This document shows positions 47,501 to 58,503 of a stretch of DNA of 64,000 bases, piece by piece. The first letter of the stretch is position 1; every line of letters starts with the position of its first letter. The stretch is from positions 623,290 through 687,289 of the forward strand of contig BCLD01000007.1 in the NCBI GenBank assembly GCA_001600875.1. Reading direction: 5' to 3'. This DNA comes from Solicoccozyma terricola (taxonomy: Eukaryota; Basidiomycota; Tremellomycetes; Filobasidiales; Piskurozymaceae). The position numbers were made by a program, and so were the translations under genes. The notes beneath the pieces are model-generated. The model ran no database searches. It saw only the letters and a program-made list of their open reading frames with translations, and was not told where the DNA came from.

Positions 47501-47971
47501 GTGTACTCGCGGCGAGTCGATGTTGGGTGATTATTTAGGTCATATTCGTACCATCTTGACATAGCTGACGGTGCTGCGTCCAGTCGTCTCACCACTGCAA
47601 TGCATGCCATGTCGCCGCCTTCCTTGGGGCCGTCTCAACCTGCACCCATCTCGGCTCCTACAGAAGCATATAACGAACCACCAATGCACTTCGACCCACC
47701 GCCACCCGTCACCAAAGCCGCTACTTTCACAATTCCCTTACCCACTTCGGGTGCATGGCAATCTCTCGAGCTTCCACCACCACCTCCCAGTCACATAAAG
47801 CAGTCTGAGGGAGTCAAAGGGAAGGGGAAGGTAGCGGCGCCGCCCCCGCCACCACCGTCTGCAGCCACTCCAAGCAGGGTGACCAGGAGCACGGCGGCCA
47901 AGTCAAATCAGGATGTCATTCCCAACCCATTTCAAAATAGGGGCCCGAGGAAGGATCATGGCGTAGTGTAG
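44547..47971 (+). CDS. RIM20: RIM20/PalA, BRO1-domain pH-response protein
   Basis: Start MSSRTNFLSIPPKRTVPLPE. The BRO1 domain covers roughly the first 350 residues: SDHFRDTHPDAFARDIEELV, STKFPSDIGLTITYHLPF, ALAYLQSAAGALSYL, LAQAQECFWQKAVLEG and AAAQYRISQEDLEKGRYGEE. The V-shaped domain follows, with LPGAITALERPTGLPPALLKKAEEV and ERYIPSSGISSMNGAQLP. The C-terminus is Pro-rich (PPPPVTKAATF, PPPPPPSAATPSR) and ends GPRKDHGVV. The middle blocks match PalA/Rim20 better than vacuolar Bro1. Rim20 binds ESCRT-III and presents Rim101/PacC for proteolysis in the alkaline-pH pathway, on endosomal or plasma membranes. Around nine introns. Converges with ERG27 (94 bp between stops). Confidence 0.9.
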
Positions 47972-48064
47972 TCGAATGCAATTGGTATTGATATCTCCCG
48001 CCCCTGTAATCCTCTCATGTATGCCAGTAAATACAAAACAGACTTATAGACCTTATAGAATCAC

Positions 48065-49717
48065 TTAATTCACGGCTGGCTTGTCTTTCACGCCTTGCCC
48101 TTTGGCATGTCCATTCCCAATGTTCTTCGCGCCTCCATTCTCGATCACCCTGCCCTTCCAATTCTGCCATACCCGATCACATTCTTTCGCAAACACCTCA
48201 GCCAGATCCCCATACCTATCCCAATCTCCTATTTCTCCCGACCGGACGTAGGCTGTTCCCCATCGAGAAGCCCGAGAGAGATATTTCGTCGGTGCTGGTG
48301 ATGAAGTCAATAGATGTCTAGCACTCCCATTATCTATCGGCGAGGATGGTTGGAGAGATGGGGGTGAACGCGGTGGAGAAAGTGACGACGAAGGTGCTGT
48401 TGTAAGGAAGAACATTGAGATTGCGCCTTTGTTTGCTGTACAGGTGTGCACGGATGATCCCAAAATGCGAGCCTTGGGAGGTAGGTTGTAAATCAGCGAT
48501 GTTGTTTCCGTCCACGGTTTTTCATGGTGTTTTGTATCATCCTCATACTCACAATATGGAACAGCAGAATCATGAGGATTTGAAACACCCATGGTAAATA
48601 TGGGACAAACAATCCCGTACTAGCAATCCCCGGATCGGCGATTAAACATCTGACCGCGCCTTCTTGTTTTGACATTTCAGCATCTAGATGTGCCATGACT
48701 AGATCTCCGACGTATTTCGATGCGTCATAAGATTCTGATACGCTGAGAAGTTGGAGGTCTGAGGTTGGTGGAGAAGGGAGGTAGGCGGGGTTGGCTTGAT
48801 TTGAAGAGACATAGATTACACGAGGTGGGTAAGGTAGGGCGGACGGTGATTTTGCGAGATGAGATTGTAATTCCTTGGCCTGGAGAGGCGAAAAAGCGAA
48901 CGGCGGTTTCAGTACCGTACCAAAGACCGTCCGGATCGAAAATCTCTCGAGACCCGGGTCCAACTCACAAGAATATATCCAGACAAGACATTTACGCCCC
49001 AAACTCCTCCTCTCTCACCATCTGCGCTCTTTCTACCAGTCTCTGAGCGTATAAAGTTGGGATAGGTCAATGTCCCTCTTGGGTCGGTGACGAGTTGTAG
49101 GATTAGACGTGGCCAATGAAGACCTGTGAAAGCACCACCTCCAGCATTCAATACGAGTGTCGTGAGGTATGGATATCTGCTCAATGCGGACCAGTATCAG
49201 CCTTTCGGTTTGGGTGCATATGGATCAAGATGAAGGGAACCCCCCCCCCCCCCCCAATATATGTACCCACCTCGATTTTATCCTTCCTGCAAAGTCCAAG
49301 ACGCCGCCTGTCCCACCAACCTTGTCCACATCCAACTCCTCAAAGACAATCTTCAACCCGTCTCTCCAACCTTTCCGATCTGAATATCCTCTCACCCTAC
49401 GACTAGCTAATCCAACATCATGCACACGATATAACGCTTTGATTGCTATTTCTGCTTTGCGTTGTGATCGACATGCAAGGATGAGGGTGAGAGTGAGGGG
49501 AGGCGATGGGTCGGTGGGTGTTGAGACTGAGAGCTGACGGAGTAGTCGGTGGCATAAACCGAGACCAAGACCGCTGTAGTAGGATGGATTGCGCAGGGTG
49601 GGTGATGGATAAGCCAGTGAATGTAGAAATCACACACAAACACACGCACCTGTTTGCTCCGGTCACTGCGACGATCAACCTGTTCTCGTCAGAAGATGAC
49701 GTTGAAGTAGTGACCAT
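48065..49717 (-). CDS. ERG27: 3-keto-steroid reductase (short-chain dehydrogenase)
   Basis: Start MVTTSTSSSDENRLIVAVTGAN carries the start of the Rossmann glycine motif, continued after an intron by a GLGLGLC segment. Then LILACRSQRKAEIAIKAL, TTLVLNAGGGAFTG (NAG motif), WGVNVLSGYIL, VIYVSSNQANP, and YDASKYVGDLVMAHL with the YxxxK catalytic pair. Next come IADPGIASTGLF and the hydrophobic PYLPWVFQILMILLFHIV, a membrane-associating segment typical of Erg27. The C-terminal part contains ARILGSSVHTC, SRASRWGTAYV and ends KDKPAVN (TAA at 48065-48067). Erg27 reduces the 3-keto intermediate in sterol C-4 demethylation in the ER. A C16 tract lies in an intron (49240-49255). Confidence 0.92.
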
Positions 49718-50086
49718 GACGCGTGAGATGATGGTAAGGAGTTGAACGAGCGAGGGATGGAAAGAGAGAGTGCAAGTAATGGCAGCTCAGGGTGATAACA
49801 TGAGACAGCGGAGGGGGTTGGGTGCGGCGTATGGATAGTATGTGAGGGTGGTGCCACTTGTCGATGCTGTCGAGAGTGGGCCGGTGGTGGTGGTGGTGGT
49901 GGTGGTGCGACTGTAATTTACCATTTATTTTGTCCAGCTCCCTTTTGTCTCTTTTACTCCCGCTAAACGCGTGGTTGCATTCAAAAATAACAAAAATAAA
50001 AATAAAAAATAAATCTCAACAGTTCGTGGGGATCGGATGCATACAAATGGGACGTCGTCGTCCAACACAGCCATGATCTGGGTCTC
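49718..50086. other. Intergenic region ERG27 / TAF6
   Basis: 369 bp between two minus-strand genes: ERG27 promoter and TAF6 3' UTR. It has a GGT trinucleotide run at 49882-49905 and A-rich sequence at 49985-50010. No gene is seen. Confidence 0.4.
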
Positions 50087-52953
50087 CTACACTCTCACGC
50101 CCTGTATTCGCGCGACTAGATCAGGTCGTCCTTCAAGTATCGAAGCGAAAATTGGGCCATATGCTTCTACGGCATCGACGTTGGCTTTATTTGCATCGTC
50201 GACAGCTGCTGGGAGACTGCTTTCCAGATAGTGCTAGTGACCAAAGAGCAGCGGAGCAGCGTTGTTGGCACTACGTCAGCTATCCTACTCCCAGACCCCC
50301 AACCTTCAGTCACTCTGTTCCCACTCACCACTACCAATCTCCCCATTCTATCTCTGTCGACCTCATCCAATCCATCCAACACCTCGCCCAACTTTTTCAA
50401 CCCAACGCCGTGACTGCCCACCAACGCAGCGACGACCACACTCTCACCCATTGCTTTGAGCGCCATCAATGCGCCCTCGTACCTGCCCGATGTCGGTGAA
50501 CCTGGCGAGAGACGAGTGGTTGATGGTATGGTAGTCACGTTCGGTTTTGGTGGCGATGATAGCGCTCGTATGAGGGTTGATGTTATTCCTAGATAAAATG
50601 CGTGGGTTGATTGCAATGAATTTTCCAGTTCTATAGCACAAAAGAGGGTAGAACCGCGAGCAAGCAACATTCCAAACTCACTAGGTACCAGACTCTCATA
50701 TTCCCTACCATAAGCCCGTATCAACCTTCCCAACAATTCAGCAGCGAGTCTTCTAACATCCGTTCCTGTTCTTTGAAATGCCTGTGGTTGTTCTTGTCCA
50801 GCTGTGGGTATTGGTGGTGCCGAAGTTGACTCTGAGTCAGGGAGAGTGGACGGACCGAGAGAAGTGCAGAGGATGGTGGATAGCAGTGGTGGTAAGAATT
50901 GATGTAGCTGTTGAAGAGACACCCCCGGGAAACCCCCAGGTCCAAATATTAGCTCCGTAAGACTTTTAGCCAATTCATCAAGAAGAACTCCTCCCTCCCC
51001 CCCCCCCTCCCTTTCCCCCATTCCTCTCCTCCAGGGACACTCACATACGGTTCAATAAACAAAGCATCATTAGAGCTCAAAGCCTCCATTCCCTCAACCA
51101 ACCAACCCATACTCATCCTTCCCATCCTCCCCATCGCTCTTTCTCTCCCAACCACATCCTTCCCAATCCCAATCCCAACTGTACTTCCCAAATCTGCACC
51201 ACCACTCATCGTCGGTTTCGAACCACCACCGAGTGAAACGAGTATGGTGGTATCTATGGATTCGGACATCCATCGGATTAGGTAGGGTACAAGTGGGAGT
51301 AAGGATGGATCAGATGAAAGTGTGGTAAGTGAGGCTAATCGAGCTTGTTCGAGAAGAGACAATGTTGATTTTCCGATGGATTCGGGGACTGTATTTGAGT
51401 CTTGTTGTTGTTGGGGTTGAGGTTGAGGTTGAGGTTCTTTCATTATGACGTCTTCTTGATTCGGTTTCTCCGTTGTTGTTGTTGTTGTTGTCGTCGTCGT
51501 CGTCGTCGTTTCATTACCCGTAACTCCAGCCCCATTCGTCTCCTTTTTCTTGACCTTTTTCCGCAATTCAAGTGGAACGTATTCACGAGAATCAGGAACA
51601 AGAGCGGATGTAAGACGTTCGAATAACAATTGTAATTCTTGCGAGAGGGTTTGAGAAGCAGTTTGATGAGGTTGGGATTTGGATGTCGATGGTATTGATT
51701 TACCTGATTGAAAGAAAGTGAGAAAAAGAGAAGGGGGGAACCGTGGTGATGGAAGTGCGGAGTGAATGAGTTTACTGATACTGCAATTGAGAGAATTGGG
51801 TCACGGTGCAACTCACCTGCATCACCAGCGCCAGTGGCAACACCAGTAGCAACACCAGTAGCAGCACCAGCACCTCCACCACCTCCACCACCACCAACAC
51901 CACCACCACCACCAACCACCGGATTCTCTTTGATATTCGGTTGTATCCCTTCGACCGCCAACCAATGTGCCTTCCACCCTACCCCTTTCCCCTCCTTCTG
52001 TACATTAACAACCGGCGGTCTCTTCCTCGCCTCTCGAAGATATGTGAATAAATCAATCTCTTCATCTGCGAGGTAGTAGAGTTGGGGTTGGGCGGGCGTT
52101 GGGACGTTGTATACTGGGAGAAATGTAGGTTTGGATAGAGGTGGTGGTGGGTGTAGAATGGGCTATGTAGGAGATCCAAAAAGGAAAGGAAAAAAAAAAA
52201 GATATGTTCACAAGATGAAGAGTGAGTGGAATTGCAAAATGACATGGAAGAATTGTTACTCGCTGCGCTCGTGGCCTTCGAGAGAGAGGGTAGTGCTCAC
52301 TCCGTCCGTGAAGAGAGTAGTGCTCGCTACGCTCGCGGAAGAGAGCTCCCTAACGGGAGCCTAGTCTTCGCTCCGCGAAGAGATGAATGCTCACTCCGTT
52401 CGCGGAAGAGACTAGTGCTCGCTACGCTCGCAGAAGAGAGCTCCCTAACGGGAGCCTAGTCTTCGCTCCGCGAAGAGATGAATGCTCACACCGGTCGCGG
52501 AAGAGAGTAGTGCTCGCTACGCTCGCGGAAGAGAGCTCCCTAACGGGAGCATGGTCTTCGCTCCGCGAAGAGATGAGTGCTCGCTACGCTCGCCACTCAC
52601 CGCGACATTCAACACCTCCAACGCATAATCCACATCCGTCGTAATCAACGTCCTCCTCTTCCCATGTCTCATAAACTTTTGAGCTTCTTGAATGATCAAA
52701 TTCAAACGATATTCAACGTCACCTGCGATAGCACGTGCTGTTTCATCTGATAGTTTATCGATGGCTAGTGATTCAGCAACGTCCTGTCGATGTAAGAGAG
52801 GGGGGTGGGGAGGAAGGGAGGGAGGGAGGGAGGGAGGGAGGGAGGGGCGACGTGAGTGTTGGACAAGAGGGAAGAGGGGGAAACCGACGGTGAAACCCTC
52901 ACGCGGACTGTAGATGTGGGGTATATTCCCACTGCAGCGTCTGGCTTGATCAT
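50087..52953 (-). CDS. TAF6: TAF6, histone-fold subunit of TFIID/SAGA
   Basis: Exon 1 (from 52953) is MIKPDAAVGIYPTSTVR. Splicing gives DVAESLAIDKLSDETARAIA, EYRLNLIIQEAQKFMRHGKR and TDVDYALEVLNVA, which is the TAF6 histone fold. A 438-nt intron (52163-52600) is followed by PILHPPPPLSKPTFLPVYNV, LYYLADEEIDLFTYL and WKAHWLAVEGIQPN. Poly-Thr and Q/P linkers follow, then the HEAT-type region: LPLVPYLIRWMSESI, LIFGPGGFPGVSLQQLHQFL, LAAELLGRLIRAYGREYE and YEGALMALKAMGESVVV. After a final intron comes a C-terminus HYLESSLPAAVDDANKANVD, ending RIQGVRV (TAG at 50087-50089). TAF6 pairs with TAF9 in TFIID, and in many species also in SAGA. The big intron is built from a 95-bp tandem repeat. Confidence 0.93.
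52255..52600. repeat. 95-bp GC-rich tandem repeat inside a TAF6 intron
   Basis: A 95-bp unit recurs with exact spacing: gagctccctaacgggagc recurs at about 52344, 52439 and 52534, with a partial earlier copy at about 52255-52340. Each unit contains two perfect hairpins (GCTCCC-TAAC-GGGAGC and CTTCGC-TCC-GCGAAG) and the direct doublet GCTCGC-TAC-GCTCGC. The array ends exactly at the 5' splice site (on the minus strand, GTGAGTGGCGAGC...), so the repeat supplies the first bases of the intron. Confidence 0.95.
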
Positions 52954-53757
52954 GGTTGATGACTGGATGGAGAGGGGGCGGAGTGGGGGGATGGATGGAT
53001 GGAGGAGGAGGTCGTTGAGAGTGTATGAGCTGGGAGTTGTCGAGTTCACTTGCTTACGTAATCACGTGACTGACTTTTGGGCAACTGGGCTCTACCCCGG
53101 TGAAGAGATAACGCAGAGAGGGTTGATAGATGCATGATACTACCCACCCTTACGAACCACACCCTCTCTGTGATTGTTGTTACGGCGAAGGGCCCTGACC
53201 CTAGTGACGCGGATCTGGGACGGGAGATGACATGTTTGCACCCAGTTAGACGGGAGGGATGGGGGGGTAGAGAAGGGTGTGAGAGGTGTGAGAGGTGTGA
53301 GGTGGATATGATAACAAATCAACAGCCTCGGGGAGAGAGAGAGAGGAGGAGAGCGGGACAGCGGGAGAGCGGGAGCGAGACAGACAGCCAGACAGCCAGA
53401 CAGCCAGACAGCCAGACCGACTGCCCGACCGAGTGCCACACGGATGCTTTCATAATAATGAATGCGCGTCTCTCCTCTTGCTTTTGCTTTTTCGCGGGGG
53501 ACAGTCATCCGCACCATCCATAGCCATAGCCAGCATAGCCAACACCCACTCCCGTCCACCCACATTCACACCATCTGTACCCAATATCACACACGCACTC
53601 CGTCTCGAAACAGTCAATCGTATCGTCCTTTGTGACATCGGGGAAAAAAACCCTACCCAGCGAAAGGATCTCGTACAAATCCACCTTAAAACCCCACCCG
53701 TACATCCAACCACTCCCCCCCCCCACCACCCACCACCCACCTCACCTCATCAAAGCC
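52954..53757. promoter_or_regulatory. Divergent promoter TAF6 / GT61 with microsatellites
   Basis: 804 bp between divergent starts. It contains GAGAGGTGTGA repeats (53279-53300) and a CAGACAGC octamer array at 53380-53419, with a purine-rich GAGAGA stretch just before. The final 100 bp is CA/CCA-rich leading to the GT61 ATG. No gene is seen. Confidence 0.45.
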
Positions 53758-56032
53758 ATGCTCGGTTCAGCATCATCCATCATTTCTCCACCTACACGAC
53801 GAGAATTCGTATTAATCTTAACCCTTTCCTTCCTATTCTTCCTCCTCTTCATACCTCAATTATCAATCCCACCTCAAAACTCTGACAATTCTCAATCCGT
53901 ACTTGGTCGAATCGGTTCAAAATTACCTGGATTAGGTATACTTGGTGGTGGTGGTAGTAGTAGTAGTGGCGGTGGTGGTGGGAAATGTACACCGGAAGAA
54001 ATTGCAGCTATAAAAGCTGCTGCTACGGATGAAAGAGATCAATTATTACTCGATGAACAAGGAGAAGGATATGATGAATTTGGAAGATTGATCGGTTCAG
54101 TAAAAGGTGTAGGTGGTGGTGTTAAAATGAGAAATACACTGGTGAAATGGAATGAAAAAGGTGGTGGTGCACCAAGAACGGAATTAATAGCTCATTCACC
54201 CGGTTGGACAATTTTTAATAATGTTTATTTGTTACATGGAGTTTGGTATATCGTCACTGACAACCCATCGGATTTCCCATTGTTGAGGATGATGACATCC
54301 ACTGGGGGGGAGATTTGGAACGATGAGCAGAGTATATTAGATCGGTGAGTCGTGGAAAGGAGGGGGGGGGGGGGGAAAGAACCGGGAAAAAAAAGGGCTT
54401 TCCCCCCCCCCCCCCCAACACACCCTCTCATATCAATCAGTGAACCAACAGACAAAGATCTCAAGATTATATTCCCATCTGAAGCTCGAAAATTATTCGG
54501 TTCATCAGCTAGTAGAGTCGATGGTGCTACTTGGATGGTTAATGATCCACCTCAATTCTTGGATCATTATTATCAGTGAGTATACAGGTTTCGACGTTGT
54601 ATAGAGAATTGCCCCCCCCCNTCCCCCCCCCCCCCCCCCCCTGGATTACGTTTGCTGATTAGAAACCCTTCAGCTTCGCCGCGGAACTCCTCTTTGGATT
54701 ATGGCGAACGTACGCTACTCTCGATCAAACAATCCCACCAACAGGTGAAACATCTCTACCTTCCCCGCGACGAATCATGTTTTCTCACACCGAAGCACCC
54801 AAATGGCGTGATTACTCCGGAATGAACACTTTCCTTCTCAAATCAATCTTTCCTTCAATGTCCTACGAATATTCTCAAGAATTTAAAGATAGAACAGATT
54901 CTGCTCGACCTTTTATATTCGATCGTTTACTATTCGCTGATCGAGCTGCAGCTCTTAGAGGTCCACAATTCGCTCATACATGGAGAACAGCAGCAGAAGC
55001 ATTCACATTACCTGGAAGTGCTTACTGGTGGAGTCCAGTACGAAGAAATTTACTCGATTTCGTTGGAGAGTTACCGGAAAGTATCTTTGCAGCGGGTGAT
55101 GTAGGAACACCTGTTATCACGTATGTCAGTAGGCAAGAATGGGGGAGAAGGATGTTGAAGAAGGAAGATCATGATGGTTTAGTCAAGGAGTTGAATGAGC
55201 TCAAGGAGAAACATGGTTACGAGGTGAGAGGGTGGTCGGGCAGATGGCAGTCCATACAAGGACACTCATCAGGTTGTCTTATTTCCTTTCCAGGTCAACA
55301 TCGTCTCCATGGACAAGCTCACACGAGACGAACAGATACGTTTGGCAGCTAGGACAACGATCATGTTGGGCGTTCATGGTAACGGTCTAACTCATCTACT
55401 ATGGATGAAACCGACACCTCGCGCCACCGTCATCGAATTCTTCTACCCGCAAGGCTTTGCACATGATTACGAATTTACAGTGAGTCCCTTGCGCAGATGA
55501 CCGGCCTCGTCTCTCTTGGAGTAGGAATACCAGATCTGATCAGGTCCAACAAATCATCTCCTCCAGTCACGAGCTCTTGGTATTTCTCATTTCGGATTCT
55601 GGGGTAGCGAGTAAGTCGCCGGCCGCGTTGTGCGTCTTCGTCGTGACAGCGGGTATCTTTAACGTTCTTCATTTCCTGCAGATACTTCACGGCGCCAGAT
55701 ACGCCAGAAGTCGCGTACCCAGAGGGTTTCCAAGGCAACGAAATCCCAATTGGTGAGTTGATTATTGCTCCTCGCGCATTTGCCTTGCAAGACTTCTGAC
55801 GGCAACGATATCCCCCCCCCCCCCCCCCCCCCCCCTCCCTTGCCAACCACCACCAGACGGCAAGGTCGTGGCTGAGCTGATTCACGCACGTTTGTCTATT
55901 CCTATCTCCGACGACGTAGATCAAGACATTGAAACCGAGTTCACGATGGACAAGGATAGTGGGTCAACTGAGTTCGACGACGAGGACGACCCAGAGGTGA
56001 TGTACGCACCGGAAGAAGCGGAACTAGATTAG
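53758..56032 (+). CDS. Type II membrane glycosyltransferase, GT61 family
   Basis: Start MLGSASSIISPPTRREFV leads into a single signal-anchor segment, FVLILTLSFLFFLLFIPQ, then a Gly/Ser stem and a luminal domain. Luminal blocks include NNVYLLHGVWYIVTD, ATWMVNDPPQFLDHYY, FAAELLFGLWRTYATLD, RPFIFDRLLFADRAAA and VITYVSRQEWGRRMLK. The GT61 signature is MLGVHGNGLTHLLWMKP followed by VIEFFYPQGFAHDY. This architecture (PF04577) is shared with plant xylosyl/arabinosyl transferases, EOGT and fungal members. In capsule-forming tremellomycetes such enzymes could build glycan side chains, but that is inference. The acidic C-terminus ends EEAELD (TAG 56030-56032). Four introns carry long C or G tracts (54362-54416, 54612-54641, 55812-55835). 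Confidence 0.9.
54345..54440 (+). repeat. Intron with perfect poly-G/poly-C hairpin
   Basis: This 96-nt intron of the GT61 gene contains G14-AAAG (54362-54379) and CTTT-C15 (54398-54416), a perfect inverted repeat with an 18-nt loop. The remaining sequence is only about 41 nt, with donor GTGAGT and acceptor ATCAATCAG. Confidence 0.9.
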
Positions 56033-56301
56033 AGACTAGCGGAAATGGACGCCGATTGACCGCAACACCCCTCAAACCCTTCCATGTTCTTCTTCGAATC
56101 ACGGGATTGACGTCCACATCCGTTGGCCCTCATCCAAATTTTACTCTATCACGGTCCGTCTTGCTTACGTATCAATACTACACAGAAACGCGCGCGCCTC
56201 CCACGGACTATACTCTCGCCTGTCTTGTCTTGTAGGCTATGAACATATAAATGATTACACAAACACTGATACAAGTTGCGTCAACATGCTCCGCACACTT
56301 T

Positions 56302-58503
56302 TCATGGTCCCGGCGGTGCTCGACTTCCTCCCGGCGCTCTCGAACCCATCTGAACGTCCGGTCCTGCCGAGTTTGCCAAGCCGGCGATGAACGCTGCCAA
56401 TGCATCCGAGTCGGTGGTATCCCCTGTTCCCTGAACTCCTTGCGCTGTAAAGTCTATCACCGGCGGTAGGGGATCCGTTTGCATTGGCATCCCTCTTCCT
56501 GGGAACGTAGGCATCGCAAAATTCTGGTTGCTGACGTTCGCATATTGAGCTGCCATCTGTTCGAGCTGTTCTTGGGTAAGTTGCGGGATGTTTGCCATGT
56601 CGGCACCGAATGGCATGCCAGAAACGCCGTTGAATGGCATCTGGCCGATGGGATTGACGTCTGGGGCATTAGACGACCCTGCAGAGTCCTGTATTAATTG
56701 TACGACGGGTGGTTTCTTGATCTTCTTTCTTGCCGCCTCCGGTATTACTTCAACCACGGGAGGAGGAGGAGGAGGAGGAGCTTGCACCGAAACCTTCTTC
56801 TTCTTCTTCGCCGGGAGCTTCTTGTCGGCATCCTCGTCCACGATTGCAACATCGCTGTTCGCGACACTTATCTCATCCGCAGCCCGTTTCTTTCCCTTCC
56901 CAAGACTGGCGACTATGGGGTTCGTCTCCTTCTTCTTCTTGCTCTTGGACTTTGGCTTATCGTCGTTGGCTTCCGCTTCCGCTTTACTTGCCGCCAATGC
57001 CGCCTCGGCTTCTGCAGCGGCAGCTGCAGCTGCTGCTGCTGCCGCCGCTAATGCCGCCTTCTTTTTCTTCGGTTTCTTCGCTGGCGGAACGGCATTTCCA
57101 TCTTCGCCGTTCACTTGACCATTACCATCTTTCTGCATGTCACCGTTCCCATAACTGTTACCTCCATTCTCTAAAACTCCAAATGAAGGTGGCATAGCTT
57201 GACCGTTTCGAGCCAATAATTCCGGAGGAATGTCCGCCTTTGGATGACGGAGTCTGAAGAACCCGATATGCCGATTCAAAAAATCGATACGATTGTGTCT
57301 GGTTGAAAAGGCACGCACATAAACGGATCAGCTGGATCGTTACAAGGCCGACGCATGATGAAAACATCAAACTTACTTTGGTATCGCTTTCTCCATCTCC
57401 ACCATCGCTGCATCTTTTTCCCCAACCAATAGCATATCCCTATCAAAGTCAACTTTCATTCTAGATTTCTCCGTCGGCCTTGCCCTCTCCATCGTTTTCA
57501 TTCGTTCGGGATCGTCATCGTTGATACCTTGTCGTTGAGAACGAGGGATGAAGTCTCCGTTTGCCGACATGAAGGGTCGAGCTGGCGCGGTTAGCGAGGA
57601 CGAAAGGTTCGCGATTCGAAATGGAAGGACTGGAGATGGATCTAATAAGAGTGGAGGGGAGATAGCAGCCTGCATACGCCCAAAAAAGAATCGTTGGGCA
57701 TGTTAGATTCCGCCTTTTATCTGAAAAACCAACAACTTTTGACGTCGCTCACCAAGATCCTAGCTTCCAAGGCCAGCGCCGCCTGATCATCCCATTTCTC
57801 CTCTCCATACGTTTGATTCAAATAAACAATCTGTTCCCACATTGTCGATGGATCCGGCTTCATTATACATCTACTCCTCGCAAACCCCGTCCCTGAAGCT
57901 GCGTTGCCAATACCCGAGTCGGCATTCTTGTTTGGTCGGAATTGAGGAAAAGACATGGATGGTTCCGATGTTATAATTGCAGCTTTAGCTACGTTCTTCA
58001 AGAACACGTTTCGAGAGAAATGGTCTTCTCCTTGAAGCTTTTTGAGGGTTGATGATCGGCGGGTACTAGGTCCAGCAGAGTTCTCAGCCGAAGACGTAGG
58101 TCGAAAGTCATGGATCTCCACGATCACACAGCCATCGTAAAGTTTGACCTTGTTTTCTGTCGAGAATATTAGAGGAAGTAGGCCTGTTGGGATGGATTGG
58201 GAACGAATTGCTTCGAGGAAGAACTGTGAGGTTTGGCGAGATGAGATTTAGCCTCGATCGTGATTAAGGATAGGATTGTCTCACCCTCATTGGACCATCA
58301 TAGGTAAGATCGTCGTCCTTTCCGTGTCAGTTCAATTAGTAAAACAGCTTCTCACAGGGTTTTTCGCTGGATAGAACACTCACATGACCGAGAAACCTCC
58401 AATAATCAGGATGAAGCTCGACGGTGAAAGTGGCCTCTGTTTTCCTGAACTTTTTAAGGATCGCGCGAGAGAAGCGATGGTGGTGGTATATGGAAGTTGC
58501 CAT
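56302..58503 (-). CDS. SPT20: SPT20, SAGA complex subunit
   Basis: Start MATSIYHHHRFSRAILKKFR at 58503. The SEP-type domain reads FTVELHPDYWRFLGH, a TGLLPLIFSTENKVKLYDG segment and CVIVEIHDFRP, the Spt20 hallmark. Further exons give MWEQIVYLNQTYGEEKWDDQ, LEARILAAISPPLLLDPSP, and FDRDMLLVGEKDAAMVEMEKA. The C-terminal exon is Lys- and Ala-rich (KKPKKKKAALAAAAA...), with a Pro run and Asn/Met/Gln-rich sequence (PQLTQEQLEQMAAQYANV), ending GSRAPPGP. SPT20 holds the SAGA core together. Nuclear. It shares a divergent promoter with DBP9 that contains an assembly gap. A poly-Ala run of about 14 residues is encoded by GCN repeats at about 57010-57055. Confidence 0.9.

Noticed and set aside
52255..52600. 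CRISPR-like array
   Set aside because: The units are contiguous 95-bp tandem copies without unique spacers, lie in an intron of a eukaryotic gene, and no cas genes exist.
53140..53565. Minus-strand ORF in the TAF6/GT61 promoter
   Set aside because: Translation is dominated by microsatellite-derived repeats (AVWLSGCLAVCLA); no coding evidence.
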